From JAADEM01 sp965371855 (GTDB lineage Bacteria; Bacteroidota; Bacteroidia; Bacteroidales; Marinilabiliaceae): a stretch of 9,742 nucleotides of DNA. Of this stretch, positions 1-7,055 are shown one piece after another. Below the pieces are notes generated by a model. That model made no database searches, was not told where the DNA came from, and saw nothing but the letters and a program-made list of their open reading frames with translations. The position numbers were made by a program, and so were the translations under genes. Within the stretch, counting starts at the first letter, position 1. Every line of letters begins with the position of its first letter. The stretch covers positions 1-9,742 of the forward strand of contig CBDUZZ010000106.1 of NCBI GenBank assembly GCA_965371855.1, read 5' to 3'.

Positions 1-235
1 TGCTAAACGCAACCCTATTCCATTTATTTCTTCTTTGTGCTTCGTAATAAGGTATGCTAAGTGTCTATAGTTTAGCGGCTCTCTGTTTTTGTTTTGTTTG
101 GTTCATAATAAATATAGCGATTAGCTAAGGAATAAAGATATATAATTCCCCGTACCTTATTGCAAATTAATTTATAATTTTCGATTGTTTTGTCATAAAT
201 AGTTTGGTTTTTCAGTAATTGCTGTTTTGTTTTTT
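1..235. other. AT-rich left-edge region without a supported gene
   Basis: No convincing gene is visible here. Short open stretches touch the left edge on both strands: plus-strand codons from 2 to a TAG near 68-70, and a minus-strand stretch of about 34 codons from about 102 down to 1 that has no ATG. Either could be the edge of a gene lying outside the window, but neither shows a family motif. A 66-codon minus-strand reading frame (272 to 72) covers the epimerase leader and is lysine/asparagine-rich low-complexity translation, so I treat it as chance. No tRNA or strong hairpin was seen. Confidence 0.5.
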
Positions 236-243
236 TAATTTTG
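236..243 (+). promoter_or_regulatory. Candidate Bacteroidota -7 promoter element for the epimerase gene
   Basis: TAATTTTG fits the Bacteroidota sigma-ABfr -7 consensus TAnnTTTG exactly. It would start transcription near 249, leaving a leader of about 20 bases before the ATG at 271. A TTG lies upstream (219-221), but its spacing of 14 bases is shorter than the usual 19-21, so the -33 element is unsupported. The position argues against an in-frame TTG at 241 as the start codon. Confidence 0.4.
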
Positions 244-270
244 TTACCGTTATTTATTAAAACAAATGCC

Positions 271-1242
271 ATGAAAAAGGTATTAGTAACCGGCAGTGCC
301 GGCTTTATAGGTTCTCATCTTTGCGAAGCTCTTCTTATAAAAGGATATTCTGTTATAGGAATAGATAATTTCGACCCATTTTATAAAAAGGAGTATAAGC
401 TCTATAATTTAGGAGTTAATCAAGAGCATGAGAATTTCACTTTTTTCGAAGTTGATTTGAAAAAGAAAAATATGATAGAGTCGGCCTTTGAGGAAGTGGA
501 TGTAGTTATTCATCTTGCCGGGAAAGCCGGTGTGAGGCCATCAATCGAAGACCCTCAATCATACATTGATAACAATATCTCTGCTACTGAAAATGTGCTT
601 GCTGTAATGCAAAAGAAGGAAATTAGGAAGCTGCTTTTTGCAAGCTCATCCTCGGTGTATGGTAACAATCCTAATACCCCCTGGAGTGAAACACTTGATG
701 TGAATAATCCGATATCACCCTATGCATTTACAAAAAAAGCTTGTGAGTTGTTGAATCATACTTATCATCATTTGTATAATATTGATATTCTGAATATGCG
801 TTTCTTTACGGTTTTTGGCCCGCGTCAAAGACCAGATCTGGCAATTCATAAATTTATTAAGATGATGTATAGGGGAGAGATAATCCCAATGTTTGGTGAT
901 GGTTCAACATCACGGGATTATACCTATGTGAAAGATACTGTGGCAGGAATTTTAGGAGCACTTCATTACATAACGGAGAATAACGGTGTTTTTGACGTAG
1001 TTAATTTGGGACACCATCATCCTGTAAAACTTATCGACCTGATAAATGCTATTGGTAAAGCTACAGGTGTAATCCCTAAGATTGAAAAAAAACCTATGCA
1101 ACCCGGTGATGTGGATATTACTTATGCTAATATCGAAAAAGCACGTCGGCTATTTGGGTATGAGCCGAAAACACTATTGGAAGATGGGTTGAATGATTTT
1201 GTAGACTGGTTTGAGGAAAACCCCGATATGCTTGAGCTGTAA
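271..1242 (+). CDS. NAD-dependent epimerase, UDP-glucuronate 4-epimerase type
   Basis: This is a 323-residue extended short-chain dehydrogenase/reductase, probably cytoplasmic, that would interconvert the C4 epimers of a UDP-sugar, most likely UDP-glucuronate and UDP-galacturonate, for capsule, O-antigen or exopolysaccharide. The NAD-binding Rossmann motif GxxGxxG is at residues 8-14 (GSAGFIG). The catalytic set is the serine run at 125-128 with Tyr151 and Lys155 (YAFTK). The segment HLAGKAGVRPS (81-91) and the late PGDVDITYA segment resemble GlcA epimerases (LpsL/CapI/GAE) more than GalE. The length matches the family. I chose ATG 271 over the in-frame TTG at 241 because the latter overlaps the likely promoter and the fold begins directly with KKVLVTG. 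UDP-glucose or UDP-GlcNAc(A) 4-epimerase activity is the main alternative. No sugar-nucleotide partner gene is visible downstream. Confidence 0.86.
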   Translation: MKKVLVTGSAGFIGSHLCEALLIKGYSVIGIDNFDPFYKKEYKLYNLGVNQEHENFTFFEVDLKKKNMIESAFEEVDVVIHLAGKAGVRPSIEDPQSYIDNNISATENVLAVMQKKEIRKLLFASSSSVYGNNPNTPWSETLDVNNPISPYAFTKKACELLNHTYHHLYNIDILNMRFFTVFGPRQRPDLAIHKFIKMMYRGEIIPMFGDGSTSRDYTYVKDTVAGILGALHYITENNGVFDVVNLGHHHPVKLIDLINAIGKATGVIPKIEKKPMQPGDVDITYANIEKARRLFGYEPKTLLEDGLNDFVDWFEENPDMLEL

Positions 1243-1394
1243 TGATTTTTAATGGATATATAACCACTTTTTGATTTTGTAAGATAGTGCTTTGCATACA
1301 GTATGTCAATTGATCTCCACTGACTTTATCTCATTTTTTTTAAATGAATTAAAATAAAGTTGCATAAATGTAGTCATATGAAAAGATATAGTAT
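1243..1394. other. Spacer between epimerase and cold-shock gene
   Basis: This AT-rich spacer holds no supported gene and no hairpin with a T-tract, so the epimerase terminator is not obvious. A small palindrome, CATAC-A-GTATG, sits at 1295-1305 but is too short to interpret. A minus-strand reading frame crossing the epimerase end (1309 to 1127) has no recognisable features and is a shadow. Confidence 0.5.
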
Positions 1395-1402
1395 TAACTT
1401 TG
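1395..1402 (+). promoter_or_regulatory. Bacteroidota -7 promoter element for the cold-shock gene
   Basis: TAACTTTG, followed by CAC, is an exact TAnnTTTG match. Transcription would begin around 1408, giving a short, purine-poor, AT-rich leader of about 22 bases before ATG 1431. A TTG at 1360-1362 is too far upstream (32-base gap) to be a standard -33 element. The leader appears too short for the long thermosensing 5' UTR seen in E. coli cspA. Confidence 0.55.
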
Positions 1403-1430
1403 CACATTGTGTAATTTTAAATTTTTAATT

Positions 1431-1622
1431 ATGAGTGACGGAACAGTAAAGTTTTTTAATAGTTCTAAAGGATACGGATTCATTGCTCCTGACGATGGGA
1501 GTAAAGATGTATTTGTACATCAAAATGGATTAATCGATGAGATAACTGAAGGAGATAAAGTAAGTTATGAAGTAGAGCAAGGTCAAAAAGGATTGAATGC
1601 AGTAAATGTTAAAGTAAAATAA
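1431..1622 (+). CDS. Cold-shock domain protein (CspA family)
   Basis: This 63-residue protein is a single OB-fold cold-shock domain that binds single-stranded RNA/DNA and acts as an RNA chaperone in the cytoplasm. It opens MSDGTVKFFN and carries RNP1 as KGYGFI (residues 13-18) and RNP2 as DVFVH (26-30), both with the expected nucleic-acid-stacking aromatics (Phe8, Phe9, Tyr15, Phe17, Phe28, His30). The length is that of a minimal Csp. An upstream in-frame TTG at 1407 lies at the predicted transcription start, so ATG 1431 is preferred. There is no clear Shine-Dalgarno sequence, as is normal in this phylum. The gene is monocistronic, with its own -7 element and a strong terminator 30 bases after the stop. 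Whether it is cold-induced or constitutive cannot be read from sequence. Confidence 0.95.
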   Translation: MSDGTVKFFNSSKGYGFIAPDDGSKDVFVHQNGLIDEITEGDKVSYEVEQGQKGLNAVNVKVK

Positions 1623-1651
1623 TATTACTGGTTGACTTTCAAAAAAAACAC

Positions 1652-1680
1652 AAAAGCCTATCGATTTGATAGGCTTTTTT
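1652..1680 (+). terminator. Rho-independent terminator, probably bidirectional
   Basis: An 11-bp perfect stem, AAAAGCCTATC (1652-1662) with GATAGGCTTTT (1668-1678), closes a 5-base loop and continues into a T run to 1680. On the opposite strand the A-rich bases 1641-1655 give a T-rich tail, so the same hairpin can end the convergent GH95 transcript, whose stop codon is 47 bases away at 1727. Confidence 0.88.
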
Positions 1681-1726
1681 AGTGTATTAAATTGCAAACA
1701 ATTAATTATTGAACTTAATAGTAATA

Positions 1727-4171
1727 CTATATAGCTTTTAGTTTTAGCCTGTCGCCAGGCTTAAAAACCACTGTTATTTTCGAGTCATCCAGTTGATAAT
1801 CCATGTCAGCTTTAAATCCTTCCGTTGTAAACGGATTATCCAATACAAGTTTACCGCCTTTGGCTGAAGAAATCCGGGCTTCAACTATTCTTCTATCGTG
1901 CCATTTTATATCCACTTCGAATCCACCTCGTGCTTTCAGCCCTTTTACTTCTCCATCAGGCCATTCGGAGGGTAATGCAGGTAATAGTTTTACAATGTTG
2001 GCATGGCTCTGAATTAGCATTTCAGCAATTCCGGCTGTAGCTCCGAAATTTGCATCCATTTGGAATGGAGGGTGCTGTCCAAACAGGTTTGGCGACATGC
2101 TTTTTGTTAAAACTACATTTAAACTTTTCTTAGCTTTTTCTGCTTCGTACAGCCTTGCATATTGGCTAATTAACCAGGCTGCACTCCATCCTGTATGTCC
2201 ACCCCCATTTGCAATACGGTAATCCAATGATTTTTTTGCAGCTTTAGCAAGCTCAGGTGTTTGTTCTATATTAATTTGCGATCCCGGGTGTAATGCAAAC
2301 AGATGTGATATATGTCGATGACCTTTTTCTATTTCAGGAAATTCTTCTGCCCATTCCATTAAGCGTCCGTCTGACCCAATTTTAGCACCTGCCAGTTTGC
2401 TCTTTGAAATTGCTACCTGTTTTGTAAACTCATCTTGTATGTTCAATTTCTTTGATGCGATCAGAAAATCAGTAAATAATTGCCATATAACCTGTTGGTC
2501 ATGCGCAGGCCCCATGCTGACCTGACTCCGGCTACCATCAGGGGCGATAAATGTATTTTCAGGCGAAACTGCGGGACCGGAAACCAATTTTCCGGTTTTT
2601 GTGTCTTCAACCAGCCACTCCATATAAAATTGTGTAGAACTTTTTAACACAGGATACATTCTTTTTAAAAAATCCTGATCTCCGGTAAATGCGTAATGCT
2701 CGCCAATGTGAGAGCATATCCATGCACCACCTCCTGAATGCAGCCCCCAACTGGCACTTTCACCGGGGGAGGTATAGCCCCATACATTTGTGATTGGGTG
2801 TACAACCCACCCGTTAAGATTGTATTGAATTTTAGCTGTTTTCTTGCCAGGCTCCACTAACGATTCAATTAAATCGAATAAAGGTAGGTGCATTTCAGAT
2901 AGGTTGGTAACGTCTGCCGGCCAATAGTTCATTTCTATATTTACATCTGTATGGTAATCGCCATTCCAGGGAGTTTGAATTTTGTTTGCCCATATTCCCT
3001 GTAGGTTTGCAGGAAGTGTTCCGGGGCGGGATGATGAGATAAGCAGGTAACGGCCGTATTGAAACAGTAGCTCTGTTAAATGTGGGTCTGATTTTGTCTG
3101 TTTAAAGTTTTTTAGCCGTTCATCTGTTGGGACTTCAACAATTTTTTGCGGAGTGAGATCCAGACTAACCCGATTAAAGTATTTTTGATAATCTTTTTTA
3201 TGTGCATCAAATAATTTGTCAAAAGTTTTTTCGGATGCTTTTTCAATGTTTTGGCTGGTAATCTTTTTATAGTCACGCCCTTTGTATTCAGGATAATTAA
3301 GAACATAATCGGTAGATGCTGAGAGGAGAAGAATTACCTCATCGGCATTTTCTACTTTCAATAATGAATCACTATAGCTAACAGTCCCATTTTTGTTAAC
3401 AGTTGTCAGTCTTGCCATGTATTGCAAGCCGTTACCACCTTTGCCATCAGAAAGAGAGCCTGACATAACAAGCTGGTCTCCTTCTGTATAAGTTTTGTAT
3501 CGCTCGGGGCGGTTCATGTTGCAAGTAAATGAAATTTGACCGGGTTTATCAGCAGTAAATCGAGCCACCATTACCTGATCCGGATTGCTGGTAAAAATTT
3601 CCCGCTTAAAGTTAATTCCTTCCTGTGTGTAACGTACTACCACAACAGCATCTTCCAGATTAAGCTCGCGGTAATAGTTCTCGTAAGATGAATGATTGTT
3701 AGTATTGATCCACAAATCACCTAAAGTCTGGAAACAGCCAAATGGCACTTCTGCACCGTTACCATGCCCCGAACCTTTACCGATGCATATTTGGGTTTTA
3801 TTAGTCAGTTTTGTTGCTTCTTTGTATTTTCCTTCAAATAGTAGCTGTCGGATTTTAGGTAGCGCTACCTGGGCTTCCTGATTGTCATTATCATTGGGAC
3901 TGCCCGACCACATACTCTCTTCATTAAGTTGTATCCTCTCATGATTAACATCGCCAAAAACCATTAATCCCAAAGAACCATTTCCCAAAGGCAAAGCTTT
4001 GAGCCACTCTTTGTCATCTTTCCAACCATCAGGATTGTCGGTTACAGATGCATTTGCAGGTTGGTTATACCACAACTTTAAGTTTGTTTGTTTTTGTCCT
4101 CTTTTTGAATCACTGCATGACATTGTGATGATAACAGTGAAAACTAATGCATAAATTTTTTGTAATTTCAT
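1727..4171 (-). CDS. GH95 family alpha-L-fucosidase-like lipoprotein
   Basis: This 814-residue glycoside hydrolase of family 95 would invertingly release terminal alpha-L-fucose (some members alpha-L-galactose) from glycans. A lipoprotein signal ends in ITMSC with Cys19 as lipidation site; the following SDS is acidic and might favour surface display. Expected order: N-terminal beta-sandwich (about 30-300) containing LPLGNGSLG and ERIQLNEESMWSG, helical linker, (alpha/alpha)6 barrel (about 345-720), C-terminal beta domain. By eye against BbAfcA, the general acid is Glu538 (VSPEN), the base-activating Asp is Asp706 (FQMDANFG), and Asn411 matches one catalytic-site Asn. The first Asn of the usual H-x-N-x-N motif is Asp409 here (HTDVN), while the His (His407) is kept. 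HRHISHLFALHPGSQ (618-632) is also typical. Length is normal. No SusC/SusD or sulfatase is adjacent, so substrate cannot be inferred from a utilisation locus. Confidence 0.93.
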   Translation of the reverse strand: MKLQKIYALVFTVIITMSCSDSKRGQKQTNLKLWYNQPANASVTDNPDGWKDDKEWLKALPLGNGSLGLMVFGDVNHERIQLNEESMWSGSPNDNDNQEAQVALPKIRQLLFEGKYKEATKLTNKTQICIGKGSGHGNGAEVPFGCFQTLGDLWINTNNHSSYENYYRELNLEDAVVVVRYTQEGINFKREIFTSNPDQVMVARFTADKPGQISFTCNMNRPERYKTYTEGDQLVMSGSLSDGKGGNGLQYMARLTTVNKNGTVSYSDSLLKVENADEVILLLSASTDYVLNYPEYKGRDYKKITSQNIEKASEKTFDKLFDAHKKDYQKYFNRVSLDLTPQKIVEVPTDERLKNFKQTKSDPHLTELLFQYGRYLLISSSRPGTLPANLQGIWANKIQTPWNGDYHTDVNIEMNYWPADVTNLSEMHLPLFDLIESLVEPGKKTAKIQYNLNGWVVHPITNVWGYTSPGESASWGLHSGGGAWICSHIGEHYAFTGDQDFLKRMYPVLKSSTQFYMEWLVEDTKTGKLVSGPAVSPENTFIAPDGSRSQVSMGPAHDQQVIWQLFTDFLIASKKLNIQDEFTKQVAISKSKLAGAKIGSDGRLMEWAEEFPEIEKGHRHISHLFALHPGSQINIEQTPELAKAAKKSLDYRIANGGGHTGWSAAWLISQYARLYEAEKAKKSLNVVLTKSMSPNLFGQHPPFQMDANFGATAGIAEMLIQSHANIVKLLPALPSEWPDGEVKGLKARGGFEVDIKWHDRRIVEARISSAKGGKLVLDNPFTTEGFKADMDYQLDDSKITVVFKPGDRLKLKAI

Positions 4172-4273
4172 ATCTGCAATTTTAATATTTGCTTTTTTAA
4201 TTATGAACTATTTTCAGAATGGATTGTTTTAATATTAGAAGTTCTATAAAGGTTATTTTTAAATGGGTATAAT

Positions 4274-4281
4274 CAAAGTCA
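4274..4281 (-). promoter_or_regulatory. Weak candidate -7 element for the GH95 gene
   Basis: On the minus strand this reads TGACTTTG, one base from TAnnTTTG. It would give a leader of roughly 95 bases before the start codon at 4171. No -33 TTG at standard spacing is visible. The 5' leader would contain the 4231-4240 half of an inverted repeat shared with the divergent gene. Confidence 0.25.
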
Positions 4282-4345
4282 TTGATAATATAATTTTAAG
4301 TATTTGTATTATTTTCTTGATTATGAGCTGTGAATATTTACTAGT

Positions 4346-4360
4346 TTAGAATGATTCTAA
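4346..4360. promoter_or_regulatory. Candidate operator palindrome in divergent spacer
   Basis: TTAGAATGATTCTAA is a perfect palindrome of two 7-base arms around a central G. It ends about 46 bases before the DUF362 ATG (4407) and abuts the near-consensus -7 element AATATTTG (4359-4366). Its right half overlaps TTCTAATATT (4355-4364), whose exact reverse complement AATATTAGAA occurs at 4231-4240, nearer the GH95 gene. Binding by a regulator is inference. Confidence 0.3.
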
Positions 4361-4366
4361 TATTTG
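4359..4366 (+). promoter_or_regulatory. Weak candidate -7 element for the DUF362 gene
   Basis: AATATTTG differs from TAnnTTTG at its first base and would place transcription start near 4373, about 34 bases before ATG 4407. There is no well-spaced -33 TTG. It is the best placed match in the spacer, and it overlaps the palindrome centred on 4353, which would fit repression, but both calls are tentative. Confidence 0.25.
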
Positions 4367-4406
4367 GCACAAGAAAAATAATTATATTGGAAAAAAGTGA
4401 TTGATT

Positions 4407-5327
4407 ATGAAAAGAAGAGATTTTTTACAAAAGTCGATTGGGGCTTCGGTTGCTTCAGGAGTATTAATGTCAACGGTTGGATTTACAGAAGTTTTTGGAG
4501 AAGAAAAACAGGCAACAGGTCCGTATGATTTAGTAGCTGTTAAAGGTGGTGAGCCGGATGTGATGTTTGAGAAAGGAATTGCTGAGATTGGAGGCATGGA
4601 GAGATTTGTGAAGCAGGGTGATGTCGTCGTAGTAAAACCAAATATTGGCTGGGATACTCCACCGGAAAGGGCAGCTAATGCCAATCCTATATTAGTTGGA
4701 AAGATAGTTGAGCACTGTTTTAATGTTGGTGCTGCAAAGGTATTGGTATTTGATAATACTTGTGATGAGTGGACACGCTGCTACAAGAATAGTGGGATTG
4801 AGGAAGCAGTAAAGAGTGCAGGAGGCAAGATGGTTACCGGTAAAGATAAAAAGATGTACAAAGAGGTTGAGGTTGAGAAAGGCAAATCTTTAAAATCAAC
4901 AACTGTTCATGAACTGATTCTTAATTCTGATGTTTTTATTAATGTTCCCGTATTAAAGAATCATGGGGGTGCTACAATGTCACTTACTATGAAAAATTTA
5001 ATGGGTGTAGTATGGGACAGAAACTGGTGGCATAAGCATGACCTGCACCAGTGTATTGCTGATTTTGCTTCTTTCAAGAAGCCGGATCTGAATATTATTG
5101 ACGGGTATAATGTAATGAAACGTAATGGACCTCGCGGAGTGTCAGTAGCCGATGTTGTGAATATGAAGTACCAGATACTTTCAACCGATATGGTAGCAGC
5201 TGATACCGCTGCAACAAAAGTATTTGGTGTAGATACTGCTAAAGTAAAACATATAGCATTGGCCGAAGAGTTGGGAGTTGGAACGATGGATTTGGCATCG
5301 TTGAATATAAAGAGAATAACCATATAA
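4407..5327 (+). CDS. Tat-exported DUF362 domain protein
   Basis: This 306-residue protein belongs to the DUF362 family (Pfam PF04015), whose biochemical function is not settled. The N-terminus MKRRDFLQKS, followed by a mildly hydrophobic stretch to about residue 28, is a twin-arginine signal (Arg3-Arg4, Phe6, Leu7), so the protein is probably exported folded, possibly with a cofactor. Family-like segments are VVVKPNIGWD (73-82), the central LKNHGGATMSLTMKNLMG (183-200) and a late DMVAADTAATKVFG (261-274). Cysteines are few (103, 119, 125, 216) and do not form a ferredoxin motif. I chose ATG 4407 rather than an in-frame TTG at 4401 because it places the Arg pair at the N-terminus. The next gene on the same strand, 118 bases away, encodes a membrane iron-sulfur protein, suggesting that this protein is its periplasmic redox partner. 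The substrate is unknown. Confidence 0.88.
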   Translation: MKRRDFLQKSIGASVASGVLMSTVGFTEVFGEEKQATGPYDLVAVKGGEPDVMFEKGIAEIGGMERFVKQGDVVVVKPNIGWDTPPERAANANPILVGKIVEHCFNVGAAKVLVFDNTCDEWTRCYKNSGIEEAVKSAGGKMVTGKDKKMYKEVEVEKGKSLKSTTVHELILNSDVFINVPVLKNHGGATMSLTMKNLMGVVWDRNWWHKHDLHQCIADFASFKKPDLNIIDGYNVMKRNGPRGVSVADVVNMKYQILSTDMVAADTAATKVFGVDTAKVKHIALAEELGVGTMDLASLNIKRITI

Positions 5328-5342
5328 CAATTGAAAGTTCAT

Positions 5343-5370
5343 CAAGCCTGCCTTTTGGCAGACAGGTTTG
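5343..5370. repeat. Short GC-rich palindromic element in the DUF362/Fe-S spacer
   Basis: CAAGCCTG (5343-5350) can pair with CAGGTTTG (5363-5370) with one G-T pair, and CTGCC-TTTT-GGCAG (5348-5361) forms an alternative tight hairpin. It is a GC-rich island in an AT-rich spacer. No T-tract follows, so a terminator is unlikely. It could be a dispersed palindromic repeat or an attenuating/processing hairpin between the two cotranscribed genes. Confidence 0.45.
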
Positions 5371-5445
5371 TAAAGTGAAAAGAAAATGTTTAGTGATTTA
5401 TTTGATAAACTTTTTACTTTATGAACCTTACAAACTAATCTACAG

Positions 5446-7017
5446 ATGCAGAGATATCTTAAAACGGGAAGGGTTGTTGTCGCTCTTCTTTTTTTTGTCG
5501 CTATTTTAATTTCCTTTTCTGATGTAAAAGGGAATATTTCATCGATTTATCACAATTCTGCTTTGTACTTACAGTTTGTGCCATCAATATTGAAGTTTAT
5601 TACGCCGGGCACTATTATTTCAGTTGGGTTTATTGTGGTTTTGCTGATGACATTTGTAGGAGGGCGTATATATTGTTCTACGATATGTCCGTTAGGGATA
5701 CTTCAGGATATTGTGATATTTATCAGAAGAAAGCTTGGTACCCGGCAAAGGTTAAGATTTAAAAAAGCTTTAAATATATTACGCTATTCCATTTTGGGAA
5801 TAACTCTGTTATCAATAGCTTTTACAGGGATGCTACTTCTAAACTTTCTGGATCCTTATGCTGTTTTTGGTAGGATAGGAACACATCTTTATCAGCCGGT
5901 AATTCTTTTTGTAAATAATCTGCTCTCTAACTTATCATTACCTGTACTTCATTATGTAGAGTACAGTCCGTTTAGTTTAGTGGGTTTTATATTTGCCTCG
6001 GCAATGTTATTTCTTGTTGTTTGGATGGCTGGTACTAATGGGCGACTTTATTGTAATTCTGTTTGCCCGGCAGGTACATTTTTGGGGTTAATGTCGAAAT
6101 ATTCGATATTTAAAATAAAGATAGCAGAATCGACTTGTACGAGATGCGGAAAATGTCAGGCAGTGTGCAAAGCAAACTGTATTGACATTAAGAATTATAA
6201 AGTTGACGAAACCAGATGTATCAGTTGTTATAACTGTATTCCTGTATGTGAAGTGTCAAGCATAGGGTATAACAAGCATAAGCTGAAGCCTGTTTCTCTA
6301 TCACAACCGGATATTGAGCCACTAAAGATAAAAAAGGGATTGCAAAGGCGGTTGTTTTTTACTGTTGCAGTAACCTATCTTGCGTCAAAAGCTATACCTG
6401 CAAAAGCTCAAAACAGTAAGGATGCATCAAAAAAGAGTGATAAGGATCCTTTTTATGAGCGTGGGCCGGTTGCACCGCCCGGTGTAAAAAGTATTGAACA
6501 TCTTAAGGACAGATGTGTGGCGTGTCACCTCTGTGTATCTGTTTGCCCTACTAAGGTGTTACAACCCTCTTTTCTTGAGTACGGGTTTACCGGAATTAAT
6601 GTTCCGCAGATGGATTACGATGCATATTTCTGTAATTTCGATTGTCATAAATGCGGAGAGGTGTGCCCTACAGGAGCAATCATTAAGTTGCCACAGGAGG
6701 AGAAACATCTGACACAGATTGGCAAGGTGTTTTTACAGTTGGATTATTGTATTGTTGAGTCGGAAGGAACAGCATGTGGATCATGTTCCGAACATTGCCC
6801 TACACAAGCGGTAAAAATGGTGCCATATAAGAATGAACTTACAGCACCTGAAATTAATCAGGATATCTGTATCGGTTGCGGTGCCTGTGAATATGCATGT
6901 CCCGCCACTGAGCCGCACAAAGCTATTTTTGTTATCTCAAACCAGGAACATCATTTGGCTGATAAACCTAAGGAGGAGAAGCTGGAGTATGAGGAGACGG
7001 AGGAGTTTCCGTTTTGA
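5446..7017 (+). CDS. Membrane polyferredoxin: NapH-like domain fused to NapG/MauM-like domain
   Basis: This 523-residue inner-membrane protein likely carries electrons from the quinol pool to a periplasmic acceptor. The N-terminal half is NapH-like: about four membrane helices (near 10-24, 54-72, 112-134, 176-196), two CxxxCP motifs (Cys77/81, Cys203/207), then two 4Fe-4S sets (Cys231/234/237/241 and 258/261/264/268). At 301-322 a second signal-like segment, RRLFFTVAVTYLASKAIPAK, has a twin Arg and an AKA end. After it comes a NapG/MauM-like ferredoxin with four sets: Cys357/360/363/367, 396/400/403/407, 435/444/447/451 and 475/478/481/485. The tail is acidic. Six clusters in total are predicted. 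In E. coli NapG and NapH are separate proteins; here they are joined. The Tat-signal DUF362 gene upstream probably shares the transcript. No nitrate reductase NapA or other catalytic subunit is in the window. Confidence 0.9.
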   Translation: MQRYLKTGRVVVALLFFVAILISFSDVKGNISSIYHNSALYLQFVPSILKFITPGTIISVGFIVVLLMTFVGGRIYCSTICPLGILQDIVIFIRRKLGTRQRLRFKKALNILRYSILGITLLSIAFTGMLLLNFLDPYAVFGRIGTHLYQPVILFVNNLLSNLSLPVLHYVEYSPFSLVGFIFASAMLFLVVWMAGTNGRLYCNSVCPAGTFLGLMSKYSIFKIKIAESTCTRCGKCQAVCKANCIDIKNYKVDETRCISCYNCIPVCEVSSIGYNKHKLKPVSLSQPDIEPLKIKKGLQRRLFFTVAVTYLASKAIPAKAQNSKDASKKSDKDPFYERGPVAPPGVKSIEHLKDRCVACHLCVSVCPTKVLQPSFLEYGFTGINVPQMDYDAYFCNFDCHKCGEVCPTGAIIKLPQEEKHLTQIGKVFLQLDYCIVESEGTACGSCSEHCPTQAVKMVPYKNELTAPEINQDICIGCGACEYACPATEPHKAIFVISNQEHHLADKPKEEKLEYEETEEFPF

Positions 7018-7055
7018 ATTTAATTAGAAGTAGGCTGATTTTTTAAAAGCAGATA

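Noticed and set aside
1..102. Possible N-terminal part of a minus-strand gene at the left edge
   Set aside because: The stretch is open for about 34 codons but has no ATG, and an alternative plus-strand frame is equally open for part of it; no family could be recognised.
72..272. 66-codon minus-strand reading frame upstream of the epimerase
   Set aside because: Low-complexity Lys/Asn/Tyr translation of AT-rich leader DNA, overlapping the epimerase start and promoter, with no domain or signal.
1727..4171. Part of a polysaccharide utilisation locus
   Set aside because: No SusC/SusD, sulfatase, second glycosidase or regulator gene lies in the window; flanking genes are a cold-shock protein and a redox pair.
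4382..4684. 100-codon minus-strand reading frame over the DUF362 start
   Set aside because: It overlaps the Tat signal coding region and promoter area; composition is that of an antisense shadow.
4961..5323. 120-codon minus-strand reading frame opposite DUF362
   Set aside because: It is a shadow of the DUF362 coding frame, without start context or motifs.
5446..7017. Complete periplasmic nitrate reductase (Nap) system
   Set aside because: Only NapG/NapH-like electron-transfer domains are present; there is no NapA, NapB, NapC or NapD, so nitrate is not supported as substrate.
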